DNA of 64,000 nt from Nageia nagi (taxonomy: Eukaryota > Pinophyta), in contig JBITNC010000001.1 of assembly GCA_050084985.1 (NCBI GenBank), positions 119,908,001 to 119,972,000 of the forward strand, read 5' to 3'. A model generated the notes under the pieces. That model searched no databases and was not told the DNA's origin. It worked only from the letters and a program-made list of their open reading frames with translations. Positions within the stretch are counted from its first letter, which is position 1. Each line of letters begins with the position of its first letter. The position numbers and the translations under genes were made by a program. This document shows positions 24,556 through 36,499 of the stretch, one piece after another.

Positions 24556-25424
24556 ATATACATCTAATAACTATGTCACTATGGAATCATTAACATAAAA
24601 TCCTAAGCCATCATCATATGGGGAGACTAATTCATGTTCCAACAAGGTACTACCTCATAATTAGATGGGTCTAATACATATATAACACATACTCAAATCA
24701 TGATATGATATAAAGGAGGTATCACCTACTCACAATCCAATTAATTAAGCATCATATGGTTGGGCTTGTATGGCTCAATGAATATATTTCTTGTTTGGAG
24801 ATAGTAAGGAGTTCACTTCCAACTTAGTTCATAAGTGCTCTCATCCCATGTTGGATGCCCATATAGTTTATACAATACATCATCAAGAACCAAAATATTA
24901 GCAACATTCTACCATTATCCCAAAAAAGTATGTACATATAATACCCTATGACATATGGCCTACGAACACCAATTTAGAAGATCATCATACTTGATATCTA
25001 CAAGTAACTCAGGTGGTAGAAAGATTAATATATGCTCATATGTCCAACATTAAAGAACATATGTATGAGCTATTCTCCTCCCATTCTTCATCACAAACAC
25101 AAAATTATACAAGTCATGATAAATATGGGCAAGTATGCAAGAGATCCAAGCAAATTTATCCCCCTTCACCATCATCTTCAGTACATGGATCAAGGCATAA
25201 GAAAAGACTTCATGATTCTTATGAGGATATTTAATATTGTTTATGCATGAAATTGTGATCAATCTCATATATCTCTTATGTGTAGGCCTCTTTTGAATAA
25301 CTTTATGGATAAAGGCACCTTTCTTGATGATATGAAAGTCATCATAACCTATTAACCACTTGGCATCTTTTCCCATACTAGTCATAGTAAGATTATCCTT
25401 CATGCACATGAAATTCTTGTTCAT
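24556..25424 (-). pseudogene. Antisense PMD gene of element C, central part
   Basis: An open 124-codon minus frame (25424 to 25050) contains KRYMRLITISCINNIKYPHK, then KFAWISCILAHIYHDLYNFV. After one stop comes CWTYEHILIFLPPEL. It matches the B copy segment by segment: RHLRLI / RYMRLI, YDWALIILTQLYRDLHNF / FAWISCILAHIYHDLYNF, CTYEKI / WTYEHI. After more decay a further stretch at about 24745-24900 contains NILVLDDVLYKLYGHPTWDE. The N-terminal FHLP motif is not visible. The gene is cut by element B and resumes at 15702. It lies opposite to the gag of C. Confidence 0.65.
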
Positions 25425-25845
25425 AGGAACCCTTAAGATTCAAAGAATATCCTCCAAGGTTATAATAATTCACTAGTATGTAGGTGAAATGTATTAGTCC
25501 TTTCAAACCACTATTTGAACATAGTTGTTAACAAGTATTTATCCACACATACATATGAAGCCTCAAGTAAATACCCCACTCTTGAACTCATAAATAAACC
25601 AAGATCATATCTTCAAATCAAGTCCTAATAGTTTCCCAAATCTTGCTTTATGTATCTACAACTACAACATGTGATTAGGCCTACCAAAACATTGAAGACC
25701 AAAGGTAACTATGCATATTTATATTATTAAATTTTTTTTTTCATCATTAATTATATAAATGAAGGCAAAACATGGTTATTTATTTATAACATAAAGGGAA
25801 TGCTTATTGTACTCCAAATTTCAATGTTGGGAAGCAATGCATCTA

Positions 25846-26100
25846 TTAAGATCCTTGTGTGTGACCTTGATCACTACCTTGATATTTTGGTGTAATGATT
25901 TGTTATATTTAGTATTAGATCTTACATCACATGTTCAAGTTGCAGAGCGGGAGGCCAGAGTCTCATGCATGGGAGAGGAGTGGAGTAGCCTACCTAGAGT
26001 ATGGGCTATGGAGTGTGGTGGAATGTTAAGATCCTTATTGGTGGCCTTAACCACTACCTCAGGGTTTTAATGTAATAATTCATTACAACATTATAGTATT
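25846..26100. repeat. Small element with about 70-bp direct repeats (TRIM-like)
   Basis: TTAAGATCCTT.(T/G)TG.(T)G.CCTT.A at 25846 recurs at 26028; the two copies align for about 70 bp (ACTACCT, GTAAT.ATT). About 110 bp of GC-richer sequence lies between. The right copy has TG...CA ends (TGTTAAG...TTACAACA). A very short LTR-like element is one reading; a simple segmental duplication is another. No primer site is recognised. Confidence 0.35.
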
Positions 26101-27039
26101 AACATTGGCCATCTTTGAGCATAACTAATGAAAATTACCATGAACCATTTACACATAAAACTAATAATTCAAAATTGATCTTATCAAAAACAAACTACCC
26201 TAAATGCAAAAAAGGGATAATACATAGGGTTTGACATGATTTTGATATTTAAGACTTGATTTCACTAGTATTTTCTTAAATAAACTTGAATTTCACCATG
26301 AAACAAGGTATGGACTACAACATTGGGGCTTTAAATACTCACCATATAAGATGAATTAGGATTTGAACACAACAAATAGGCTTGATGACTAACATGCTCC
26401 AATATCCTTGTGCCCATAACTCAAAATCACACAAACACATAAGATAGATCAATCAAAAACTTGAGATAACTCTCACAATAGGATCACATCTCAAAAAGAC
26501 TCAAAGCTCTCAAATCAAGATACATAATAAATGAAAAGAACTCCAAACCTTTTAAACCAAAACTAAGATACAATGTTCAAGATAAACCCTATTTTTAATA
26601 TGATTCAATGTTATTTCATCTCGGATCACACCTATGAGATCTCCATGGTGAGACAAGGCATTTGACAAAAAAATCACATCAAAAGATCAATAAACACTAG
26701 TGTTAATGCTACTAAAAATATTATCACTAGAATATTAAGGGATAAATTAAAATATTTTTCAAGTTTCTCAGATGCAATCATAGGAAAAATTCAAAACTTC
26801 AAATTTTAAACATAAAGGATAAAAGTAGTACAAAGTAGGATTATAGGTTTGCAAATGTCTTATATCATTAACATTGGAAGAAAATATCATATAAAGCAAA
26901 TCATTAAAAGAAAAAAACCTGGGGGCATGACCTCAAGCACCTCAAAGTAAGTTTTCTTATCTATTTCAATGTACAATATTATGTTTACTAGTTTAAAGGA
27001 TTTCAAAATATCTTTGAAGTTCTCATGTTCAAATTTAAA

Positions 27040-27370
27040 TGTTCTATAATTTCTATGTGTTCAAATGATCTCATGCTTACATGATTTTAAAGTTATCTAT
27101 GTTTACATATTCTCTCACATGATTTTAAAGTTCTATATGTGCACATATTCCCATGCTCACATGATTTCAAAGTTCAAATGTATTTTTATGATCATCCCAA
27201 AGATTTAGGGAAAATGGTACTCACAATAACATATTTATTATAAAGATTCAAGGCATCCTAACGGTGCCTAGAGCAAAGGGTACTTGTAATGACAAATTCA
27301 TTATAAAGGTTTTTATGACCCTTGATGGTATTAAGGAAAAAAAATACTTGCAATGACAAGTTCATTGTGA
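27040..27370. repeat. Two short tandem arrays
   Basis: 27050-27180 has three copies of a roughly 50-bp unit with CACATGATTTTAAAGTT. 27195-27370 has three copies of a roughly 70-bp unit with ACTTG.AATGACAA.TTCATT. Both arrays are imperfect. Confidence 0.65.
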
Positions 27371-28065
27371 GGATTCATTTTGTTAATATTGATTGCATAA
27401 TGTATTTCTTATGATTACCTTTTTTGGTTAGGTTTTAATTAACCATCACCGTTATTCCTTATAACTCTTTGAATTTCCATTATGATCTACCTCATATCGA
27501 TAATTAGGGCACATTATGTTATTTACCATATTTGTATGAGTTATGATTGCATTTTATTAGCTTCATTTGTGTTTTAGAAGTTGAAAAATTATTAAATAAG
27601 GAATGATATAAACCAAAAAATCAAGGATGTCCTTATTATTGATAATTGTTATAACATTGTTCTACCATGATGATAAGTAAGGTTTCATGCTCTATATATA
27701 TTTTTATAATCAAATATTGATGATAAAATTTCTTTCATTAACGTTCACTTTTATCAATGCAAAATCTATGGATAGTGAAAACCCTTACTATATTATATTA
27801 ATTTCATCTTTTCTTCTTATGATGTTTGCTCTATAAGATGACATATGTTGATATTATGATCTTTGGAAAGTTTTTTTTTATTTCTCATCATGAGTTCTTT
27901 ACACTTGATTTTTGGTGGTCAACTCTTCCACAACAATTAATGCAAAGAGGGGATATAATACATCACTAAAAATTTATTGATTTAAAGTTCTACTTCGTTT
28001 AGGGAAGTATTGTTTTTCTTTTCTCTTTCCTTTGAAAACATAATTTTATTTCATTTCATTATAAC

Positions 28066-28084
28066 TTGCAAAGGGAGCAACTAT
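28066..28084 (+). promoter_or_regulatory. Probable polypurine tract of element C
   Basis: GCAAAGGGAGCAACTAT stands immediately before the LTR start TGATGCC. Purine-rich and correctly placed, though not a perfect tract. Confidence 0.5.
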
Positions 28085-28842
28085 TGATGCCTAATTTGGT
28101 CCCCTTAGTAGGTCCAAACTAGTTGTCATGTGACCCTTAAGACATTATGATTTATGTTAGCTTGATATTACTTGCTATTATCAATAAAGGTCTATATAAG
28201 CAATATCTTATGCATGTTTTATCTTTGTTTATACAAGGGGCTACGAGTGTCAACACTATGCTACAATGGTGCTTTCAAGTAATCTCTTGTGTCTATAAAT
28301 AGAGAAACATATGCATGGGATGATAATTAAGATTTCATCTCGATAAGACCATGCATATACTATCAAAAACCTTGATGGTATCTCTCAACACCACATATTG
28401 AGATTAGATTTGTTACACTCAAAAGCTATTTATTATTTATACTTCGTAATATTCATAGAATAGGCTTGAATGACATCGACTCCAAACCTTGCAACCTAAA
28501 TCTTCAAGAGCACCAATGCCATCCCTAGGTTGCATACATCATCTCACTCTCAAATCAATGATTTGAGGCCTAGTGCTAGGAAATCTTCCATCTAGGAGTA
28601 TCTTCATCGACCAAGTAAGTAACATGTACATTTCTCTAATCCATTATCTCATAGGTTATAAATATGATCTGGTAACATAAGCAATTCATTCGATGCTTTA
28701 TTATTCTAAGTTATTTGATATATGCATATTTTATTTTGTTAGGCATCATAAACAATAAGCTCTATAATATGATTGATAATTGAATTAGATGCACTATATC
28801 TTAGCAACACCTTAAATAATCAATTAGGGATGCATTTTATCA
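28085..28842 (+). repeat. 3' LTR-like repeat of element C
   Basis: 758 bp with inverted ends TGAT...ATCA and TATAAATAG at 28294-28302. It aligns with 5257-6024. Confidence 0.75.
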
Positions 28843-29893
28843 TCTTTAGTTTGATGTAATAATAAGCACATATAAACCCAAAAATATAGTTAAAATAATG
28901 TGAGGGAGATGATATATTTGTTATTTACCTTAAATACTACATGATAGATGCTTTATTGAAGCTTTATAAAATATTTTTTATTACTCAAAAAATCATTTAG
29001 ATGTTCTAACAAATGTTAGAAAGATGATTGAGGATGGAGGATTGATTATAATTAATAATGATATTTTAACAACATTTCCCTAAGGCTTTAATAAGAAAAT
29101 AAGTAGGAAATTAGCAATTCTAAGTCTTATGGTGATATATAATAGCATGTGGAGTTTAAATCATGCAAAATTCCATCCATAAGACATCTTCTATTTATAA
29201 TTGAGCTTATGGATGTCCAATGAGGGGGAGATCCACCAACTTACATTAATAGAGGATTTAGAAGGATTATGAAAGGGATTTAGAGGTTAAGGCCACATGT
29301 TTGAGGCCTTTGGGGCTTTAGGCATATTTATTAGAATTGGTGTTAATATGGAATAAGGAATTTTTAGAGGGTGACTAGGGTAAGGTTAGCATTAACTAAG
29401 ATATAAGAGGATATGGAACATTTATGGAGATTAGAATTAGGAATATATTAAGGAAAGGTTAAGGTGTATATTAGTATAGAATTATATGTGTGTATTATGA
29501 TGAATATGGATGAAGTGAAGAATATGGGTATGTGTATTCATAATATGATGTTGTCATGCATCTATATTGTATTAGTAATAAATAAACACCCACATTTATG
29601 TATTATTATGTTGTTATTCATTACTTGCTTTCCAATTTTTTTTTACAAACTAAGTTAAGAGTGCATATTTTTTTATTTACTAATTTTTTATGTGAAATTT
29701 GTTGTTTTGGATACCCTTTCTTGCATAGAATCTAACATCACTCTTTTTCATTCAATGATGGACACTTTTCTAAAATACCCATGATATGGCTTCCATTTTT
29801 TCAAAATGCATGTTTGATGTCTTTAGAATTAATATTTCAATAATTGCAATAATACAATTAGAAGTAGCAATTCCAATATAATGGGTGTGATAT
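28843..29893. other. Unassigned AT-rich sequence
   Basis: Right flank of element C. One 64-codon frame (29464-29658) has no motif. Nothing else is supported. Confidence 0.55.
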
Positions 29894-29913
29894 ATTGGGT
29901 TATCTACACTTTT

Positions 29914-29964
<51 letters not shown>

Positions 29965-29978
29965 GTAGATAACCCAAT
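29894..29978. repeat. Palindrome with TA-repeat centre
   Basis: ATTGGGTTATCTACACTTT on the left is perfectly inverted as AAAGTGTAGATAACCCAAT on the right, with about 45 bp of TA dinucleotides between. It could extrude as a cruciform or fold as one long hairpin. It may be the two termini of a MITE-like element collapsed around an expanded TA core. Confidence 0.9.
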
Positions 29979-30140
29979 AGGGGAGTTGGAGAGAAAGGAT
30001 ATGTTAAAACTCTCATGAGAGAGGCCCGAATTCAATTCTCTCCCCTTTGGGTCGGATGCATAGAATCTGCAATTGTTATCACGGTACGGTCAGGCTAGGT
30101 ATAAGCCTTGGCTGAATTTGACAAAAAAGATACCTCTGTC
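29978..30140 (+). repeat. tRNA-like SINE candidate
   Basis: TAGGGGAGTTGG resembles a pol III A box, and GGCCCGAATTC (30023-30033) is 8/11 to the B-box consensus, about 45 bp away as in tRNAs. GGGGAG can pair with CTCCCC around the unit like an acceptor stem. A non-tRNA body follows (GGCTAGGTATAAGCCTTGGC), then a short A-rich end (ACAAAAAAGA). It directly abuts the palindrome. No flanking duplication was identified. Confidence 0.4.
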
Positions 30141-30179
30141 CATTGCTTCTCAAGCTAAAGGCTAACTTTCTTTATTTCC

Positions 30180-33100
30180 CAGAAACAAGGTGGTTCCATA
30201 AAAAAAATATTTTCTTTTTAAGTTTCCACCCTACTTTGTGTGCTAGCATGATCAAGACAAAATTTACTAATACACTCCCTTTTCAAAATCACATCAAACT
30301 TAGCATGTAGAAATTTAATTTACAAAAAATGCTTAACTAACTTACTAACAAATCTTTTCTAATTATATAAATTTAAGAAAAAATTAAAATTAAAGATTAT
30401 ATCTTTTTTTAATCTACTTTCTCTTTTGAATTAAGTATATACATTGCTTTCTAATCAATCTAACACAACAAATATAGATAATAAAATTGTATCCTCTACT
30501 CAATCCTATCCTATAGAAAAGTTGCATAACATGTTTATATCACTTAATAATCATCAATTGTCTTCATGATAAAATAATAGTTGCATCAACCAATCAAAAC
30601 CTATGAATTGGTATGATGTGCTACTTCTAAATATTTATTCCTAAGATTCCGACCAAAATCATAATCATTCTAAATAGAAAACTTTCTAACAGATAAAAAA
30701 AGATCATTTTTAAAATAGCATCCGCCTGTGGCAGAAGGCCATAAGGCTTCAAATAAAAGACAAACTTGAAGTCAAATTGGTCTGATGTAAACAGGGGACA
30801 CTCCTGTTAACCATATCTTCTGCAACTTCAGTGTTAAATTGCACTTATCTTCAGTTTCGATACCTACGCCTCAGAAAGCAAAGGACAGGGAAATTGCATA
30901 ACAAATATATCTCAGCCTGCTTCTCCAGGTATGACATCTCTGGTCTCCTGATACTTAATATATCTAGATGTAATTTATTTGTAAGGGTATAAAATCTCAT
31001 TTGTGTTTCCTGTCTTGTTGTGGGTTTCTTGGAAATTAACGTTATTTCCAGATTCTATTTTAATACCTTTTATTTTGTAGATTATTGTTATGGGTTTTTG
31101 TAATGATGGCATGAAATTAATATAGTTGATTCTGGGTCTTTCAGTAGTGTTGGACATTTTCAAGATTGCGGGAGGTTTTTAGAGAGTGGTTTTGTTGAAT
31201 GCCTCATATTTCATTTCATTGATTTTAGTGGGTACATAGTGTATGATAACCGAAATGAATTGAAATCAGATGGAGGCTGAATAATTCACTTCTGATCAGT
31301 TGGTCAAAGCCGATTGCTTGAATAGGGTTTTATTGATTATAGTTTGTGTGGCTTTCGTGCAGAAATAAGAAGGATTTTGACTTATGCCGGCTAGATTAGT
31401 TCAGCAATTTGCTTTCTTCTTATCTTTTGGATTCATTAAATTCAAGAAGCTTGAATGTTTTTCATCTCTCTAATGCATGTTGGCAACCTCGTCATTTTAG
31501 GAGTGTTATTGTGGGAGTTTTAGATTCCCAAACCCAAAAGTTCAAATTTATTTTTGAGGAAGTTTTAAAGAAAGATATTGAGTCATCTTCCTTATTCCAT
31601 TTGATTTAAGAAACTTTCTGGAGAATATTTACCCATCTAGTGGGCAACCTCTCAGAATCCAGTTGCCAATAAGGGTTTTAACACTTTATTAGGAATGAAG
31701 TGAGCTACAAAGCTCCTTTTACTAAAATAGAAGCAATCGTAGTTTAAGTCAAGATATTTTTCACTTCAATATAAGCAATTGTGGTTTAACTCAAAGTGAT
31801 CGAGGAGAGGGTAAAAATATGGCCGTATAGATGAGCAGCGGGCTCAGTAATAGTCAGTTGAAGGGCAAAGAAACAGCAGTTGGGAATGGGCACAAGTTTG
31901 ACCAATGGAAAAGGAGATTGTTGCTGCAGATGACCTATTATTAGCGTATGTGGATATTTATTTATAAAAATAATAGCGGTCGCACTTTCACAAAAGAGCA
32001 TATTAAACATCAGAGTTTTTAATATGGCATAGAGCATCGATAATTTCCTTCTATTATCTTTTGCTCAAAACAAAAGGAAAACAAACTCCATATTGAAAAC
32101 TAGCTAATACACACCAAAGGAGGCTGAGAATGATCCTTGGTCTTCCTTTAAATTACATTTGCCACTAATTGTCAGAACAAAGGGAAAATATGACACATAG
32201 GCATCCAAACAATTGCAGATGACTGTTACAGTTGGTTTCAAGGCCTTTTGTTTTATTAGACTGCTCAGAAGTGATTCCATTTTTTGACTTGAGCCATCTC
32301 ATCTGATTCTGAACAGAAAAAACCACAGTTTAGAAGTGAGAAATCAGGTTGACTCTTATTTAAGATAGAACAGGGTTAAGAGAGGACTTGCAATTTGTGT
32401 TCTTCCTTCTTCATTAGCATCGCCATGCCAACAGAATATTCATCTTACAATTTATGAATCATATTGATATATGTAGTTTATTTGATTGAGTCATATATAC
32501 CATATATAGTTAAATTTATGTTTTATAGGGGTCTCTTGCGTTGGAATCTTTTCTATTATGAATTTCATTTTCCTTTCATTTAGCAGGGAATGACTTTTCT
32601 ATATTGAGAGAGAATATCTCGTTTTTTCCATGATTTCTTTATTTAAATCATTAGCCAGTTTCAGAACTATGTGTTGTACTTAATCTGCCATTGCTTTGAA
32701 TAATTAGGAATCAAAACCTGGTGTCATCTTTTTTATTACTTTAAAAATATTGTCCACTTGTGCAGATTATATTAATAGTTGGAAATTACAAAAATCAACC
32801 TTGTATGGTGGTCCCTCTCATCTTATTCATTCCATACGGAAGAAGAGGATTTCTTGTGTCCTTTATATACATATGAGTGACAATTTATTGATATGTTGCT
32901 AGGATGTTGATTTTGATGCCTCAGTAAGTTATAAAATTATGCTTTCTGCAGCTTGCAGACCCTTATTCTTTCTAGTTTGATTTTTTAAGTCTTCAAAGAA
33001 TGCCAATTTATAGCCTTAGGTATGTTTGACTGGACAAAAATAACAAACTAGTGGACTGGTAAGGAATTTACCATCCATCATAGTCAAGATACATTTACTA

Positions 33101-36100
33101 TAATAGAGGAGAAGAGTACAATCTGTCCAACATCCTAAGATGGGCTCGTTAAAAGGCAAAAGGCCTGGCATTTTGTCATCCCACTTTGTATTATCTTTTT
33201 CATTTGCATTCTTTCACATTATAACTAGAAAACCAGTGATTCAACCACTGTATATACCAATACATGGAATCATTAGAAACTACAAAATTAGTCATCATTA
33301 ATAAGCCATAATTAAAAGCACAAAACCCATCACATGATAACTCAAAACATGCATCCCTGACAAAAATCTCCTTTACTTATGGATTGGTTTTCTTCTAGAC
33401 ATGCGCATGACATAATCCTTCATTAGATATATTGATCCAAAATATAATGCCTTGTATTTTTTCTGGGACTTTTGGTTAGCCATCTTTGAATATCCCTGTT
33501 TAACTAAGACAAATATTGAAATGAGTTTCATCAACTGGAACCATTTTGCATGATCTTCTTTTCTCAAGATCTGTTTTGCCAAGGAAATCAGCAAATAGGC
33601 CATGCTTACCATTTACCAAATTCCCTGCCAATTTGTTCTCTATAAAATTTTGTGTGCTCATCCTTCATTGGTGACTTTATCTTGCTACATCCTCGTTGTT
33701 TCTTCCATTGGTTTAGAGCTTTTAATTAAGAATTTTGAAATTACCTTTTTTGTAACTCTGCTGACGTTCCTTTCTCAGTTCACACTTTCCATTGTGCATA
33801 TCTCTTCTTCCTATAGGCTTTTTATTCATCTGTTCTTGATAATATCTTCTATTCTCTCATTTTTTATCTGATATAATTCTTTAATTCCAGTCACCAGGTT
33901 AATAATTTTATTGACTCAAAGAGGATAACTTTGGAAATGCAAACATTTCAACAAAATTTATGTTTACCAATAAAAAATACATTCATTTGACTGAAGATTT
34001 TCATATAGAATCATAATGACAGAAAGGAAAGCATGAAGTGAAAAAAAGTAATTGTAAATTAAGGAAAAATGAAAAATTGTGCAGGAGGTGTGGTAATCAA
34101 GTGCACTTCTCCTAAAGATTGAAGAACAGTACCACTCCACATACTTTAGCAATCATGCAAGGAATTATAACAATCCAAGGATAGTTTTTTATTGTAATCA
34201 TACCTAGAAGCATTTTAGGTTTATGTTATATGTCCATAGAGAAACTTCAAATAAAAATCAAGACAGCTGAAGAAGATATTTACTTTAAGGTAGAAGTCCA
34301 CAAATGGGTTACAAATATTTGGATTGAAGAAATCAATAGACTACTTGATACGTGTGAGATGATGTCTTATTCATATCCTGTTCAATTCCCAAATATTCCA
34401 ATCATAGTGTTAAGACTTCATAGTCTTGAGTTGAGTCAGGATTAGCCAGTCCATATGACTGGACTCTTAAGTCTTTCCAAGACTCTGCAAGTGTTAATGA
34501 ATCCAATGAGTTTGGCAAGTCTAACTTCTAGATTGACTGAATTTCTATTGGACCTAAGGAGAAAAAAAAAAAAGAAAACACAAAGCAATATTGAAAAAAG
34601 TACATATTATACACATTTTGTTTGTTGTAGTTTTCATCCATTATTTATAGTGTTAATATGGTTAATGTTTTATGTCACGGATGTGAATTCATTGAACATA
34701 CTATAAAATAATGCTAGTTGTGAAATTTGCTATTTTTATGACTTTGTAATTGTTGAGTTTTTTGCTGCGTTTTTTGCTATTTTTCTGTGAGTTTAACATC
34801 AAGTAAAAATAAGCCCACTGAGTCTAAGACAATTTTGAATCTCAATACTGTGATTCCAACATTTTAAAGCTATGGTGACCATGAGGGTATTAACCTGCGG
34901 TTGGCTTAAGTTCACCACAAACCAGGTCTCAAAGCCTTGGTTGTTAATTTTGTTAACTCAGATTGCAGCTATTCACTTTGTGAATAATGAGAAATGCAGA
35001 CCCAACAAAAATGATAGGAAACTAGCAAAAATAATTAACATACTGCACACAGAAACTAACACAGCAGAATGAAAAAAGAATAGATTTTGGCACTTTGATG
35101 GAGTTTTGTATTACTTTCAAAATCAATACATACACACAACACTGCACAAAAGAAAAAATAAATCTAAAATATATCACATCCTAGGTCCATGCTTTTCAGT
35201 TCCCTGGTGCCAGGTGGATTCTCATGGATTTTTCTTGATTCCTATATGTCTGTTGTCTTGCTCAAATCTAAGAGGCATTGAATCTTTTCATGCTGAGAGG
35301 TGTAACTACAGCTGCAGCATGGGGAAGTGGAGAGCCATATGTCACATGTGTGTCCGTCAACAATATGTCGGCTTTATTTAAAAAAATAAAGTTGGCTAAT
35401 AAAAAATGTCTACATAACTATATAAATATATCACGTAGTTCACAAAAAAACAAATTCAATTACTTGCACAAAACAGAAATAATTCACATAAAAATAATTC
35501 TAATAATTTAAATAGAAGGTTACAAATAATTCGAATAAGAGATAGGCTTGGGAATGATATCTCTCGGTGTTTTTTGATATATAAAGGATTATATCAAAGC
35601 TAGTTTATTTTATTGTTTCATATTTTTGATCAAAAAATTGACATGACAATTTTCGAGCTACATGATTTTATGCCCTTGGTCACATGGCATACATGCCTAG
35701 AATAGTTTCAAAAGTTAATATTCAGAAAGTAGTCATCGAGAGCTTTTGAATGGCGAGTAGAACATAAGAGACAGACTTATAGATCAGAAGTTATAGTCTC
35801 CAGGAGTTGGTTTATCAAAACTGCCAACAGTGGACAATGTAATGTTTTTTAACATCTCTGCAACCACCCAAAACTGATTCAAAGTTGTCAGAATGCCTCC
35901 AAACTCTATAGAGAAGATCATTTTATTGTTGTTCCACTGACAACAAGAAGTCCTCGTGAAGTGATCAACTCTTCATTGGTTGATTAAACTCCTTCCTCTC
36001 ATGATAAACAAAGCAAGACAACTCGCCAGTAACCTGGTCAAACTCACTAGTTGTTTAACTCAAGAGTTATTCACTGTTCAAATGAAAAGCTTGCATGTTT

Positions 36101-36499
36101 TTCTAGGTTTGACAAGGTCACTTACAACTTAGTAGTCGTGTTGTACAAATTGGAGAGTCAAGTAAAGAGTTGACTCAACTTGTTATGGATGAAGAATTTG
36201 CAAAATTAAAGAGTACAGTGCAATGAAGTGGTCCCATGGCAAGCTTGGACCAAGAACATAATGATCAAAATATTCCATTTCCCACCTTAAGGCTAGCTGT
36301 GCATTCCTGGAATCCCTATTTCATTCTGATATGGCAGTAGAGAAGAGTTCCGGGTTTATTATTTATTAAGATGCTTACTTGTAAAGAGATTGCTCAATTG
36401 CACTACAGAGCATAGTAATTCCAACCACCCTATCGAGTTGTTAATGGCTTGTGAGACCAATAAAAATAGAGATATGATTACAAATTAAAATATATGATA
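30180..36499. other. Long stretch without a supported gene
   Basis: About 6.3 kb with few repeats shared with the rest of the window. Short frames occur at 31409-31609, 31786-32037 (minus), 33373-33612 (minus), 33602-33871, 34230-34445 and 35278-35511, without recognisable domains. Around 30720-30930 the sequence is less AT-rich and ends in CTTCTCCAG|GTATGACAT, which looks like an exon border. A host gene's 5' untranslated exon is possible but not shown. Confidence 0.4.

Larger units (their letters stand above)
25431..28065. other. Non-coding 3' interior of element C
   Basis: AT-rich sequence between the start of the antisense gene and the 3' LTR. Apart from the small direct-repeat structure at 25846-26100 and the short tandem repeats at 27040-27370, I see nothing coding. 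Confidence 0.5.
5257..28842 (+). mobile_element. Element C: nested Ty3/gypsy-type element with antisense PMD gene
   Basis: LTR-like direct repeats at 5257-6024 and 28085-28842 bracket, in plus orientation, a decayed gag (6150-8850), a tandem-repeat block (about 10.59-11.9 kb) and a minus-strand PMD gene in two pieces (24556-25424 and 15455-15702). Removing nested elements B and J leaves about 12 kb. A purine tract (GCAAAGGGAG, ending near 28077) precedes the 3' LTR. I see no pol domains, so it was probably non-autonomous or has lost pol. The two flanks (ATAGG, TCTTT) do not match as a target duplication, and no clear primer site follows the 5' LTR. That these repeats are the two ends of one insertion therefore rests on layout and LTR similarity. 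Confidence 0.65.

Noticed and set aside
25013-25250. Two overlapping plus-strand frames of about 72 codons
   Set aside because: Shadows of the minus-strand PMD relic, whose motifs match the copy in element B.
5252-28847. Target-site duplication for element C
   Set aside because: ATAGG and TCTTT do not match, so the pairing of the two LTR-like repeats rests on layout only.
29978-30050. Functional tRNA gene
   Set aside because: A- and B-box-like strings and an acceptor-like pairing exist, but no proper anticodon or T arm can be drawn; a SINE head fits better.
33373-33612. 79-codon minus-strand frame as a host exon
   Set aside because: No motif, no convincing splice borders and no second copy; insufficient support.
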